A DNA stretch of 64,000 nt, taken from assembly GCA_030278955.1 (NCBI GenBank), contig JAOANR010000002.1, forward strand, positions 11,893,982-11,957,981. Reading direction: 5' to 3'. The position numbers were made by a program, and so were the translations under genes. The notes under the pieces are model-generated. The model saw nothing but the letters and a program-made list of their open reading frames with translations, searched no databases and had not been told where the DNA came from. Below are positions 1-10,278 of this stretch, piece after piece. Position 1 is the stretch's first letter. Each line of letters opens with the position of its first letter. Source of the stretch: Hygrophila difformis. Taxonomy: Eukaryota; Streptophyta; Magnoliopsida; Lamiales; Acanthaceae.

Positions 1-333
1 CTCGGGATGACGTGCAAGTCCGGTCCACTGCAAATACTCCAAGACTGCACTGACCCTGTCATCGCCCAGATGATGAGGATATATGCCTCTCTCAGGGACA
101 TAAGCCCTGTTTCGACGAAGCTCGTCGAAATAGAAGTCCTGGGCCGCCCTCGTCCTAAACCGGAACCTGTCGTGCCGGTGAGGACGCACCTCGTCAGGGA
201 GACCCCTGAGTCTCGGGCCCCACTGCTCCTCGTCCTCCTCTGGCTCGCTCTCGTCGAAATCAGGCATCGCCGGAGCGGCATTGCTGGGGCCAGCCTCATC
301 AGCAACTCGTCTCCTGGTCCTCGGAGGACACAT
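1..333 (-). CDS. unrecognised ORF, 5' part, runs off left edge
   Basis: Open minus-strand frame from ATG at 333-331 to base 1 with no stop (111 codons visible). It begins MCPPRTRRRVADEAGP, then an acidic stretch (DFDESEPEEDEE, about residues 25-36), then a charged region with many Arg and aromatic residues (RFRFRTRAAQDFYFDEL, RNRAYVPERGIY). An in-frame ATG 12 codons upstream (369-367) would add a hydrophobic start, MLLFLWVVLASL. I prefer 333 because a splice-acceptor-like TTTTAG lies just upstream at about 342-343. I do not recognise the family with confidence. The basic/acidic opening and the F..R.A..FY.......R spacing resemble N-termini of uncharacterised plant retroelement-associated proteins. 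It could be a host gene or the first ORF of another retroelement. A plus-strand ORF over the same bases is taken to be its shadow. Confidence 0.4.
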   Translation of the reverse strand, partial: MCPPRTRRRVADEAGPSNAAPAMPDFDESEPEEDEEQWGPRLRGLPDEVRPHRHDRFRFRTRAAQDFYFDELRRNRAYVPERGIYPHHLGDDRVSAVLEYLQWTGLARHPE

Positions 334-1250
334 GAGAGACGCTAAAACAACCCACAAGAAAAGCAACATCCTGCAAAATATCAAATACCAACTATAAGAC
401 TAAATTCCACACAAACTCAAGCAGAAATATGTAAGGAAAATCCATAAAGATTTCCAACGTGAGTATTCCATAAGAACATCAAATCCTATCGATTGCTGAG
501 ACCAACCAGAAGGTAACCTCGGCAAAGGATATGCTCAAACTAGTTCCAAGACATTTGTGGCATTTCGTCGAACACGTTATGTGCGCAATAAACCAAAACC
601 TAAGTTACTAACAAACACACGGAAGTTGCCCACAAAATGAAACAATCACTCTAATAACAACGCATCGTTTCCTTACAGCCCAAACAACAAAGAAATGAGC
701 TAATAACCACACCCTAATAACAACCAAACATCAAAAACTTCATAGTCTTCCTAAAGATTCAAATCCAACAAGAATTTGCCAAAAACATAAACACATTGTG
801 GCATAAATACAAGCATGACAACAAGAGTAACATCAACTACCACATACACTTGCTAATTTGCACAAATCAAACCTAAAATAACAAACCCCCAATTTTTGTG
901 CATAAACCCTAATTCCTAAATCTCTTCATAAATCAAGTCATTCAAAGCATAAAAATTGAAATTAGTAAGTGAGTTTAGTAGATTCATACCTTGGTAAGTG
1001 AAATTGAAGCCGAAATCAAGCGAACGGGGAGGTAAGTCGCCGGATTTAGAGAGAATTGGGGGTGTGGTCTCGGATGGAAAATGGGGGAAGTGGATCGCGC
1101 GGAGCGCGAGCCCCATTTTCTTCGAACAGGTGCGGCCGCGCGCTCGCCGCGCGCTATGGCGCCTTACCGCGCGGCCACCGCGCAAGACCCGGAGGGAGTT
1201 TTATTTTTCCTGTTTTGCTTAATCTCTTTTGCTATACACCCCTCACTTAA
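334..1250 (-). other. predicted leader exon and 5' intron of the minus-strand ORF
   Basis: Read on the minus strand, a GC-rich leader (about 1130-1190, rich in CGCG) is followed by a donor-like CCAAG/GTATGA (intron starting at 989) and an AT-rich tract full of T runs. That tract ends in an acceptor-like TTGTTTTAG at about 342, eight bases upstream of ATG 333. This would be an intron of about 648 nt in the 5' leader. The GC-rich part resembles the GC-rich boxes of the LTRs elsewhere in the window, so this may be the leader of a further retroelement. No coding sequence is supported here. Confidence 0.35.
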
Positions 1251-1256
1251 CCCGAG

Positions 1257-1740
1257 CATACATTGGCGGTGAGATACAACAACATGGGGTATCACCGACA
1301 TCATTCCTGACAAAGACAGTAGAATTGCCTCGCATTTTCTTTTTGTAAGGCAACAGAAAACCCTCGGGACGAAGAAAACATAGGAACCATAAGAAATCCT
1401 GTGAAGAGTGGGAAACCGCTTATTGACTAGCGTCACCACCACAATTTGCTTGTATTCACGATGTATTCCAGTCTCTCAATTGAAGAAGTATGTGCACGAT
1501 CCGACCCATGTACTCCAACCGGAAAAAGTTGAATTTGAGGATGACCTAAGTTACGAGGAAGTTCCGGTGCGAATACTTGACACGAAGGAGAGAGTAACGA
1601 GGAATAAGACCGTGAGAATGGTCAAGGTCCTTTGGTCCAACCACGAGACGGAGACGACAACGTGGGAGTTGGAGGCCGACATGAAACAACGTTACCCTAC
1701 CCTCTTCCAAGATAAGCCGGCCACAGTTATGGGGACATAA
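1257..1740 (+). pseudogene. Ty3/gypsy integrase-chromodomain remnant of element E0
   Basis: The 3' end of a chromovirus pol. About 1257-1330 is a degraded integrase core: after frame correction a DKDSRIASHF-like motif is readable, equivalent to the second catalytic Asp region. A large internal deletion joins it to the C-terminal end. From about 1470 the frame is open to TAA at 1738-1740: QLKKYVHDPTHVLQ, then a chromodomain-like segment with VKVLWSNHETETTTWE and YPTLFQ, close to the ends of E1 (11307-11568) and E4. It ends in the same TVMGT as E1. Gag, protease, RT and the 5' LTR of E0 are missing, so the element cannot be autonomous. The integrase scrap may come from a different clade than the tail. 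Confidence 0.75.
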
Positions 1741-1763
1741 CTGTATTCTTAAGGGGGGGAGGA
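1723..1763 (+). promoter_or_regulatory. stop-codon hairpin and polypurine tract of E0
   Basis: Perfect 9-bp inverted repeat ACAGTTATG (1723-1731) / CATAACTGT (1736-1744) with loop GGGA. The pol stop codon lies in the 3' arm. It is followed by TATTCTTAAG and a G-rich polypurine tract at 1751-1763, directly before the LTR start TGTAACACCC at 1764. The same arrangement recurs in E1, E4, E7 and E8. A polypurine tract is the primer for plus-strand DNA synthesis; a role for the hairpin is inferred only. Confidence 0.75.
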
Positions 1764-2917
1764 TGTAACACCCGAGAAAAACAAATTCAAATTGTTTTGA
1801 ACTACGTCATGACTTGATCCCTTCACAGTGTACGTAGGCAGCTTGGAACTAATTTCTAAGTTCAGTCACAAAATAAATCATAAAATAAATCACAAAATAA
1901 ATCACACAGTAAATCATAAGATAAATCACAAAATAAATCACAAGATCAATCGCAAGGACGATAGGAAGAGTTGGAACTAAATTAGACTAGACTAATTAGG
2001 GCACGGAAATATTACGAGCGATAAGCCGAACTCGTAACAAGTTTAAGGTAAAGATTCCGAACCGGAGACGACCCGAGGAGTCGAGCTAACACTTAGAGAG
2101 TAGAAAACTGATAGAGGAAAGGAAGAAAAGACCCGACGGAACACGCGGACCGCCGAATCGGCCGGTCCGGCCGGCCCGCGCTCGCCGCGCGCCGCCGCGC
2201 AGCCACCGCGCGGAAGGCGGAGTCGCGACTCCAGGCCTGGCCACGCGTGCTCCGCGCGGGCAAAGGCATAGGTGCACGTCACCAGCGCACCAGAGGTGCT
2301 GAAGGTGTAAACTTTCCTTCCATGGCAATTTCCTTGCCAAAAATTCGACCCCTAACCATGGCAACCGAATCCCAGCCTTAGGGAAGGCTATAGGACGATA
2401 ATGGGGCATCCAAATCCCCATAACTCACATAAACACTCAAGCCTCCCCTCCATTCTTCCTCTCCAAGTCAAAATCCCTCCGAATCCACTTTCCGGCGAGC
2501 ATTCCGGCGACGACGAGGCGAAAGGAATTAAGCCCTGCCTTCTAGACTCTTGGTAAGCTATGGTATAATGTTTTAGTTCGTCCATACCACTTAGAAACTC
2601 GAAATCTAACCCTTTTCCTTTACTACGATTTCACGTCGGAAAACGAACAAAAAGCGACCGGAGAAGTTGGCCGTTCGTCGCGACCTTAGGACGTCCGGAA
2701 ACCCATTCCAGCGACCCAAATCTCTAACTAAGTAAGTTAAGACCTTACTCACAAATATTTGTGGTTTATTGTTGTTTAAAACTCGAGATCTAGACCCGTA
2801 ACAAAAATCGATTTTCAAAAACCCTACTTTCGTCCAATTTCAAAAACTTGCCTAAAACTCAACCTTCGGGAATTCAAACCGAAAACTTTTCAACATAGAT
2901 TTTGTTCCTAAGACTTT
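1764..2917 (+). repeat. E0 3' LTR, left part
   Basis: Starts TGTAACACCC right after a polypurine tract and resembles the E1 LTR throughout, including the GC-rich box (about 2150-2215) and a GGTAAG donor-like site near 2552. It stops at 2917, where E1 is inserted, and resumes at 14315. The 5-bp ACTTT at 2913-2917 is the left target duplication of E1. Confidence 0.85.
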
Positions 2918-3649
2918 TGTAACACCCAAGGAAAAAACAAATTCAAATTGTTTTGAACTACGTCATGACTTGATCCCTTCACAGGGTACGTAGGCAGCTT
3001 GGAACTAATTTCTAAGTTCAGTCACGAAATAAATCACAAAATAGATCACAAGGACGATAGGAGGAGTTGGAACCAATTTAGACTAGACTAATTAGGACAC
3101 GGAAATGTTGCGAGCGATAAGCCGAACTCGTAACAAGTTGAAGGTAAAGATTCCGAACCGGAGACGACCCAAAGAATCGGGCTAACACGTAGAGGGTAGA
3201 AAACCGATAGGGGAAAGCGAGGAAAGACCCGACAGAACACGCGGACCGCCGAACCGGCCGGTCCGGCCGGCCCGCGCCCTCCGCGCGCCGCCGCGCGGCC
3301 ACCGCGCGGACGGAGGCGTCGCGACTCCAGGGCAGTCCACGCGTGCTCCGCGCGGCCATAGCAATAGGTGCGCGTCACCAGCGCGCCAGAGGTGCAGGAG
3401 GTGTAAACTTTCCTTCCATGGCAATTTTCTTGCCAAAAATCCGTCCCCTATCGAGGGAAAGCGGATCAAGGCAGTGGGGAGGGTTATATGGACTGTGTTG
3501 GCCGCCCCTCCCCTTAGATTTCAGTTTCTCAAAACCCTAGACACTCCCAACTCCCTCTCCAAGCCAAAACTCATCCGACGACAACTTCCGGCGAACATTC
3601 CGGCGACGGCGAGGCAACCGGGACGAAGGTGCTGCCTCATAGAACCTTG

Positions 3650-5293
3650 GTAAGCCATAGTTTAATGTTTTAGTTCGTCCATAACACTTAGAAACTCAAA
3701 ATCTAACCCGTTTCCTTTACTACGATTTCACGCCGGAAAACGAACGAAAAGCGATCGGAAGGATTGGCCGTTCGTCGCGACCCTAGAGCATCCGGATACC
3801 CATCCCAGTAATCCTAATCTTTAAATCTGTAAGTTAAAACCTTACTCACAAATTTTCGTGGTTGTTTGTTGTTTAAAACTCGAGATATAGGCTTGTAACA
3901 AAAATCGGTTTTCAAAAACCCTATTTTCGTCCAATTTCAATGACTCGCCTAAAACTCGACCTTCGGGAATTCAAACCGAAACTTTTCAACATAAAAGTTG
4001 TTCCTAACACCTTTATCTATCTTGTGTCCAAATTTCAGCCGTTGACATTGAGATTTGCTATCCCAAATCTCGCCGTAAACTTTCTGTGACAACCCGAGCA
4101 TTTTTAAACTGTGACAGTTTTCCTTACTCAACTTGATGCATGTTTTTCACCCATTTTTCGAATGATTTAACTTTGCATTTCTAAACAAAAGTTGTAGATA
4201 ATTGAGTCTATATTATGCATATGAAATTTCACGGATTTTGGTGCTCATTTGATATGTCAAACAGTCGAATTTTCAGAACTGCTTTAAAACTGTTTCGAAG
4301 GCCGCGAGTATGCAGTGAGTTGTGGTCGATTTTTGAGTACCAAGAAATCATTATTTCCAAATTATTAAAACATGAAAGTTGTTCCTTAACGTGTTTTGTA
4401 GTTACTGTAAAAATGTCGCATCAATTGGTTTTGAAATGAATTTTTAATCGGCGTTGCACGAACCTGTGACGGAACCAGTTTTCAAAACAGAAATTATTCT
4501 TTGCAATGAACTCGAATTTCGACTCACTTGGGGACCTTATTTCCAAAAACTTAAAACATGAAAGTTGTTCGTGTGTGTGTTTTTGAACTACTGTAAAAAT
4601 TTTGGAATTTTTGGTGTAAGGACGAATTTTTAATTAAGAAAGGCGTAAACTGCCACGAATAGGATTTTTCGAACTTGAGAAGACTCGAACTATGAAAACG
4701 CGATAACGATCATTTGATAACATTGAAATACGAACTTTCGAAAAATCCCGTTCACTAGGCTGAGTCGACCTTCATGCTATCATTATCTTTGAGACTGCCT
4801 CGTTAGTGGTCTCCTTACTATCTGAGATTGCCTCGTTAGTGATCTCGCGCGCTGTGTTTTGGATCGCCTCGTTAGTGGTCCTACTATCTTTTTGAGACTG
4901 TCTCGTTAGTGGTCTCCCATTGTTTGGACTGCCTCGTTAGTGGTCCTATGTTGAGATTGCCTCGTTAGTGATCTTCCGGTATGGTGTCCTCTTCTTAGTC
5001 TACGGGATAATATGTAAAAGACTTGTGTGTGTTCCGTTATGCTTAAATCGTACTTATCATGTTTTTTTTTTAAATTATGTATTTAAATTATGCATCTTAA
5101 ATTATGCTTTAAATTACGCTTTTAAAATTAAGTCATGTTTTTCCGCTGCAAATAAATTATGTATTTTAACTTTACGTATGGAAAGCGAAATCTTTAGTCT
5201 AAACACATGTAACCCCTTTTATTTGTTAGTTAGGGATTAACTTACTCAGTATATCTTTATACTAACAACCGTTGTCATTTCCTTTTTCTACAG
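3650..5293 (+). other. predicted intron inside E1 5' LTR
   Basis: Donor-like TTG/GTAAGCC at 3650 and acceptor-like TTTTTCTACAG ending at 5293, preceded by a pyrimidine tract and TTAACTTAC, a plausible branch site. The same two sites are found at matching places in E2, E4, E7 and E8 LTRs, which supports a conserved leader intron of about 1.5-1.9 kb. In the E1 3' LTR the donor has changed to GATAAG (12317). Transcript data are not available to me, so this is inference. Confidence 0.45.
4791..4975 (+). repeat. array of six covarying inverted repeats in E1 5' LTR
   Basis: Six units share the core TGCCTCGTTAGTG (one or two changes) between short arms that are reverse complements of each other: GAGAC/GTCTC (4791-4813, 4894-4916), GAGAT/ATCTC (4824-4846; 4953-4975 with one change), GGAC/GTCC (4926-4946) and a weaker GGAT/GTCC (4861-4881). 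The arms change together while the core stays constant. Confidence 0.85.
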
Positions 5294-5638
5294 AGTATGT
5301 CGAGTGACGCATGCACGCGCATTTGGGGGGATATATTTGTGAACATTTTTATTTACTGCATCATACTACTGTTTTACCGGGTCTGTTAAACCCGAGGTTT
5401 TGGCCGTGTTGGCCGTGATTACTTTTCCGCTGCATTTACCTTATCCATGCATGATGATTTTTACTATCGTACTTTGATTGAAGTATTAATGAATTCCGGA
5501 TTCATTGTTGAATGTTTTTAAAACTTTGTATACCCATAAGCCTTGCACCTCCTTAACGAGCTCGGGAATCCGTGTCTTGCTAGGGAGATGCGGCGGTGAC
5601 ACCTCGGCCTGGGTTACCAAATCCGGGGTGTTACAAGT

Positions 5639-5650
5639 TGGTATCAGAGC
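5639..5650 (+). promoter_or_regulatory. E1 primer binding site (initiator Met tRNA)
   Basis: TGGTATCAGAGC, complementary to the 3' end of plant initiator Met tRNA, three bases after the LTR end at 5635. It primes minus-strand DNA synthesis. Confidence 0.93.
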
Positions 5651-6010
5651 CCGGAATTTTATTTTGAAGCTATTATTATTATTATTAGTAATATTTTTAT
5701 TATAATTATTTTGATACTAATACTTTAAACCCTAGTAATATTTTTTTTAGTATATTACTTTTAAAGACCACTAGTTTTATTCAGTCCAAAGATTTATTTT
5801 TAGCCCAATGTTTTAGCCAAGAAAAGAAAAATTAAACTTTTCGGCCCACTATAGAGGCCCAACCTTTAGCAATTCATTTTAAACATACGAATAAACTAAA
5901 TTTTAAAGGGGAAGGGGCTCACTTTTGCATGTTGCATATAGATCTAATTCCTGCACATCTTGACCATGCATAAAACACACTCTAACTTTAACCTACCGTG
6001 TCAACGCTAG
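5651..6010 (+). other. E1 untranslated leader
   Basis: AT-rich, TATTATTA-like runs at the start and no ORF. It ends in CGCTAG directly before the ORF0 start, an acceptor-like AG also present before E4 ORF0. Confidence 0.6.
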
Positions 6011-6538
6011 ATGGCTGCTTCGAACGCAAACATGATCAACCTATTAATGAGGTTGATCGAAGCCTACCTCAGAACCCCTCAAAACATGAACAACTTCAGG
6101 CTAAGAGTAGAACAAATGGAGGCCAACCTAGGTCACCTGGCTAACCTAGGGGGAGCGGGGCACCAAGACCTGGCCCAACTCCAAACCCAAATCAACGAAC
6201 TCCAGGCCCACGAGACTGAGCTTCGGGCCCAACTGGACGACATAGAGACCGAAGCAGGGGTCCTGGGATATCAACTGCTTCACTGGAAGGATGACTTGCC
6301 TCCACACGCTACCCTTGGCCCAGGAGCTCCTCCCGCAGCTAGCCTCGTTGCTGACCCTGTCGCCAACCCGACAGCCGCACCAACTCCAGTTGCCACCATC
6401 GATCCTGTTCCTACTACTGGACCCGCTTGGCCAGCAAGCCCGGTGTTCCATGGGCCCCTTGGCACGGGCGCCATCGAGGACGCAAGTGATGAGGACGACC
6501 CCATGGAGGACCCGACTACCTACCCTTCCCAGGCTTAG
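6011..6538 (+). CDS. ORF0, coiled-coil protein upstream of gag (E1)
   Basis: 175 codons, complete, ATG preceded by CGCTAG. Residues 1-90 look helical and coiled-coil-forming (LLMRLIEAYL, FRLRVEQMEANLGHLANL, LQTQINELQAHETELRAQL). Residues 100-145 are a Pro/Ala/Thr-rich linker and the end is acidic (DASDEDDPMEDP). There is no zinc knuckle, protease or membrane segment. E4 has a clearly related ORF in the same place (minus 33748-33413), sharing QxEANLxHxxNL and an acidic EEDPEEDP-like tail, so the ORF is conserved and not chance. Such an ORF is not part of the standard Tekay gene set. Upstream extra ORFs are known in Ogre/Tat elements, but I see no specific similarity. Function unknown; a structural or gag-assembly role is only a guess. 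Confidence 0.7.
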   Translation: MAASNANMINLLMRLIEAYLRTPQNMNNFRLRVEQMEANLGHLANLGGAGHQDLAQLQTQINELQAHETELRAQLDDIETEAGVLGYQLLHWKDDLPPHATLGPGAPPAASLVADPVANPTAAPTPVATIDPVPTTGPAWPASPVFHGPLGTGAIEDASDEDDPMEDPTTYPSQA

Positions 6539-6893
6539 GGGATTATCGACACACTATTCCTATTGTTCTCTTTCCTATTTTCCCGAACTATTTTCCGGAT
6601 CTTTGCTACTTGTCGCTTGTACCGAATCAAAAATTTCTACTAGGCAATAAAGTCACAAACACCTATTTTATACACCATCTTTATATCTTATCAAAGCGCC
6701 GACAGACAAACAACATATCTATTTCTGCATAACAAATCGACAAGTACCTCGAACCCTAACACCCTAAACGACTGAATGAATACATGCGAATACTAACCAA
6801 CTCCTGATAAGCACCATTCAACTTAGCAAAACATTTTTTTTCCACACTTTATCGAATCTCCCTGAACTTTAAACCTTCCTTGGTTGTAACAGG
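6539..6893 (+). other. spacer between ORF0 and gag (E1)
   Basis: No ORF. It is pyrimidine-rich near the end and finishes in TTGGTTGTAACAG one base before the gag ATG, a good splice-acceptor match kept in E2, E4 and E7. Confidence 0.5.
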
Positions 6894-7253
6894 ATGGCAC
6901 CCCGAGGACGACCAAGGACCTTCCCTGCCACCCCCAACACCCACGGCACGCCGGGACAACCCAATGAGCAGGCACCTAACGCGGAGGTGCCGAACCCGGC
7001 AGGACCGATGCCCAACCCTGCGCAAGGGCGAATGAGGAATATGGAAGAATTACTAATCGCACTGGGTAATGCTTACGTTAACCAGGGTGGAGCTGCCGCG
7101 GCGCCACCACCGGAAGCGAGGATCAACTACTTGGCTGCGGTGAACCCCTACCGGCCTCCTTATTACGTCGGGGAGGAAGACCCCGCTAAGCTGGAAGAAT
7201 GGTTGAGAACCTTCGACAAACTGCTGAAGGCGGTAAGATGCCCGGAGGGGTGA
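6894..7253 (+). CDS. gag: E1 gag, N-terminal part (ends at a frameshift)
   Basis: Starts [15 protein letters not shown], the same opening as E4 gag ([14 protein letters not shown]), with a Pro/Asn-rich N-terminus and then [37 protein letters not shown], the beginning of the Retrotrans_gag domain. The frame ends at a TGA (7251-7253). The reading frame continues one base out of register in the next entry ([17 protein letters not shown]). Comparison with E4 suggests loss of a single base at about 7245-7250. Gag forms the virus-like particle in the cytoplasm and packages the RNA. This copy would give only a truncated Gag unless the shift is bypassed. Confidence 0.85.
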   Translation: MAPRGRPRTFPATPNTHGTPGQPNEQAPNAEVPNPAGPMPNPAQGRMRNMEELLIALGNAYVNQGGAAAAPPPEARINYLAAVNPYRPPYYVGEEDPAKLEEWLRTFDKLLKAVRCPEG

Positions 7254-10200
7254 AGGTCCACGTGGCCTCGTACTATCTGGGTGGCGAGGCCGACGACTGG
7301 TGGCAGGCTACCCAGGGGAAGCTGGCAGAGGATGATGAACCTTACTCGTGGAACGAGTTCATGGAGTTACTCCGGGAGCGCTTCTACCCAATGAGTACTA
7401 AGGCGGCACTGTACGAGGAGTTCTCATCCCTGAAGCAAGGAGAGAAATCTGTTCAAGAATACTATGCACGGTTTAAGGAGTTGGTGAGATTTGCGCCCAG
7501 GATGGTACCTACGGACGGGGAGAAGGCGCAAAAGTTCGAAATGGGATTGAACTTGTCAATTCGGGAGGTGATCACTGGAGTTAACTACCCGGACCTGCAA
7601 TCTGTCTACGATCGGGCAGTAGCAGTAGCACGGGTGCAACAGCTAAAGAGGAAGGCTGCTGGGGAATCTAGCCGAGGGGCGCAAGGACTAGACAAGAGGA
7701 ACAGGGATAACAGGACGGGCAACGCTATTGGCGGGGACAACTTTCGGCGAGGTCCGAACGGGAATGCTCAGAACAACAATGGTCAAAATGTCAACCAAGG
7801 AGGACGAGTGCCGCCGTGCCCAAGGTGTGGCAGGCCGCACCTGGTGAGGAGATGTCCTCAGGTGGGCGAGTGCTTCCGGTGCGGCCGAATTGGCCATCGG
7901 AGGGAGGAATGTCGAACCCGACTTGAGAACATCACAAAGAGAGAAGATTTGGTCAATGGACCTAACGAGCCGTTCAACCAGGGAGGTAGAAACGGCAACA
8001 ATCAAAGATATCGGCCTCCTCCGAATCCGAACCAACGCCCTCCGAACCAGCAGCAAAATGCAAATCCAAATCAAAACCAACCAGCCAATCAAGGGAGGCC
8101 GATGGGGAGGTTGAACGTGATCAACCAGGCTAACATACCCGCGCAGGGTGACGTGATGGCAGGTACTTTCCATGTCCTAAGTACTCCACTTAGAGTCTTA
8201 TTTGATTCCGGAGCCAGTTGTTCGATTGTATCTTCGAGAGTCGTAACTGAACTAGATCTACCTAAGTGCGAGATGATTAGCTTAGGCATCCAACTGCCCT
8301 CTGGCGAAGTAATAGCATGCTCTAAATGCTACAATGGAATACCTGTAGTAATAAAGAACGTAGAGTTTTTCGCAAACTTAGTAGAGTTCAACGTCAGAGA
8401 CTTTGACGTCATACTAGGAATGGATTGGCTAACCCGGTATAAGGCCGTGATCGAGTGCCAGAAGCAAAAGATCACGCTGTCGAAAAGTAGGGGAAAAAGA
8501 GTCATCTTCTACTCTCAACCCCCTAAGAAATCTAACAAGATAGTCAACGTCCTAGAGTTATGTAGCCTAATGCGTAAGGGCCACGCGTTATACGCATGCT
8601 ACGTTCATAACCTCGAGGCTGAAGGAGTAAAGATAGACAACATTCCGGTGGTAAGAGAGTACCCAGATGTGTTCCCGGAAGACGTTCCCAGCATGCCCCC
8701 TGAGAGGGATCTCGAGTTCACCATAGATCTCATCCCAGGAACGGAACCTGTCTCAAAGGCTCCTTACCGCATGGCGCCACCAGAGATGAAGGAGCTAAAG
8801 GAGCAGCTCGAAGAATTGCTGGAAAAGGGATATATCAGACCGAGTACGTCTCCATGGGGAGCACCGGTCTTGTTCGTCAAGAAGAAGGATGGGAGTTTGC
8901 GACTGTGTATCGACTATAGAGGACTTAATCAAGTCACTATCAAGAACAAGTACCCGTTGCCCAGAATCGAGGATCTGTTCGACCAGCTGAAGGGAGCTAC
9001 TGTGTTCTCCAAGATCGACCTGCGTTCGGGATATCATCAACTGCGAATCGCTGAGAAGGACATCCCAAAGACAGCGTTCAGGACTCGCTATGGACACTAC
9101 GAATTCACAGTACTGTCATTCGGACTAACGAACGCCCCGGCAATGTTCATGAACCTCATGAACAACGTGTTCCGAGGGCTATTAGACCAATGCGTAGTGG
9201 TATTCATAGACGACATCTTGATCTACTCAAGGGACGAGGAAGAACATTCCGAACACTTACATAAAGTGTTGAGGATCCTCCGAGAAAATCAGCTATACGG
9301 GAAGTTGTCCAAATGCGACTTCTGGCTGAGGGAAGTAACATTCCTTGGGCATATCGTATCCGCCAGCGGAGTGGCGGTAGACCCGGCAAAGATCTCGGCA
9401 GTAACCGAGTGGGTACCACCGAAGAGCCCAACGGAGATAAGAAGTTTTCTCGGACTGGCGGGCCACTACAGGCGATTTGTCCAGGACTTCTCCAAAATCG
9501 CCCGCCCATTGACCCAACTGCTAAAGAAGGGGGTGAAGTACGACTGGACTAGCGAGTGCGAAGCCGCATTCCAGGAGCTGAAGAAACGACTTACCACGGC
9601 GCCAGTGTTGGCGTTACCATCAGACAATGGGGACTTCGAGGTGTATAGCGACGCCTCGAGAGAAGGACTGGGATGCGTACTAATGCAGGATCAAAGAGTC
9701 ATAGCGTACGCATCACGACAGCTAAAACCACACGAGCAGAACTATCCGACGCACGACCTAGAACTGGCCGCGGTCGTGTTCGCCCTGAAAATTTGGAGAC
9801 ACTATCTCTATGGGCGGAAGTGTCGGATGTTCACCGACCATAAGAGCCTCATGTACATATTCACGCAAAGAGAACTGAACTTGAGGCAGAGGAGATGGTT
9901 GGAACTGATCAAAGATTACGACCTGGAAGTCGCGTATCACGAGGGCAAGGCCAACGTCGTGGCCGACGCCTTGAGTCGGAAGACGCAACACGTCACGAAC
10001 TCACTGGTGATACCGGCCGAATTGTACAGAGATTTGGCGAAATTAAGCCTGGAACTGGTGCATCCCGGTACGGTAACCGAGGTCGTCAACGCGATGGTAG
10101 TAAGGCCTACCGTATTCGGAGAGATACGACTCGCCCAATCGAGTGACGAAAAGTTGGAAGAAATAAGGAGAAGCATTGCCGAAGGAAAGGCAGCGGATTT

Positions 10201-10270
10201 CAAGATTCACGAGGACGGGAGCATCCGCTTCAGGAAAGGTGGTGTATACCGCGGGAGTCCGCGGATCTGA
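7199..10270 (+). CDS. gag-pol: E1 gag C-terminus, protease, RT and RNase H
   Basis: 1023-codon frame; the real protein joins it near 7247 (the ATG at 7199 is out of gag frame). Residues 20-150: rest of the gag domain ([24 protein letters not shown]). 207-238: two zinc knuckles, CX2CX3HX4C then CX2CX4HX4C. 336-340: aspartic protease DSGAS. About 480-780: reverse transcriptase with FIDDILIY (catalytic Asp pair 671-672). 810-930: RNase H with D818, E855, D880 and D923 in place. The start of integrase follows and then breaks: the frame ends at 10268-10270 after a shift at about 10240, and the next frame picks up integrase. Gag and pol share one frame without a stop between them, as in many plant Tekay elements. 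All catalytic residues are present, so the lesions look young. Confidence 0.93.
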   Translation: MVENLRQTAEGGKMPGGVKVHVASYYLGGEADDWWQATQGKLAEDDEPYSWNEFMELLRERFYPMSTKAALYEEFSSLKQGEKSVQEYYARFKELVRFAPRMVPTDGEKAQKFEMGLNLSIREVITGVNYPDLQSVYDRAVAVARVQQLKRKAAGESSRGAQGLDKRNRDNRTGNAIGGDNFRRGPNGNAQNNNGQNVNQGGRVPPCPRCGRPHLVRRCPQVGECFRCGRIGHRREECRTRLENITKREDLVNGPNEPFNQGGRNGNNQRYRPPPNPNQRPPNQQQNANPNQNQPANQGRPMGRLNVINQANIPAQGDVMAGTFHVLSTPLRVLFDSGASCSIVSSRVVTELDLPKCEMISLGIQLPSGEVIACSKCYNGIPVVIKNVEFFANLVEFNVRDFDVILGMDWLTRYKAVIECQKQKITLSKSRGKRVIFYSQPPKKSNKIVNVLELCSLMRKGHALYACYVHNLEAEGVKIDNIPVVREYPDVFPEDVPSMPPERDLEFTIDLIPGTEPVSKAPYRMAPPEMKELKEQLEELLEKGYIRPSTSPWGAPVLFVKKKDGSLRLCIDYRGLNQVTIKNKYPLPRIEDLFDQLKGATVFSKIDLRSGYHQLRIAEKDIPKTAFRTRYGHYEFTVLSFGLTNAPAMFMNLMNNVFRGLLDQCVVVFIDDILIYSRDEEEHSEHLHKVLRILRENQLYGKLSKCDFWLREVTFLGHIVSASGVAVDPAKISAVTEWVPPKSPTEIRSFLGLAGHYRRFVQDFSKIARPLTQLLKKGVKYDWTSECEAAFQELKKRLTTAPVLALPSDNGDFEVYSDASREGLGCVLMQDQRVIAYASRQLKPHEQNYPTHDLELAAVVFALKIWRHYLYGRKCRMFTDHKSLMYIFTQRELNLRQRRWLELIKDYDLEVAYHEGKANVVADALSRKTQHVTNSLVIPAELYRDLAKLSLELVHPGTVTEVVNAMVVRPTVFGEIRLAQSSDEKLEEIRRSIAEGKAADFKIHEDGSIRFRKGGVYRGSPRI

Positions 10271-10278
10271 AGAAGAAG

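Larger units (their letters stand above)
2918..5635 (+). repeat. E1 5' LTR
   Basis: 2718 bp, TGTAACACCC to GGTGTTACA. In order: an AT-rich start shared with E0; a GC-rich, highly palindromic box at about 3240-3310; a donor-like site at 3650; a degenerate ~190-bp tandem module (about 4020-4650); a hairpin array (4791-4975); an AT-rich stretch; an acceptor-like site (5291-5293); and a final ~100 bp conserved in every gypsy LTR of the window. Short ORFs inside are not supported as genes because they recur only with the LTRs. Confidence 0.93.

Noticed and set aside
6291..6650. 119-residue ORF overlapping ORF0 in another frame
   Set aside because: Leu/Pro-rich shadow of the ORF0 linker; the homologous ORF in E4 supports the ORF0 frame only.
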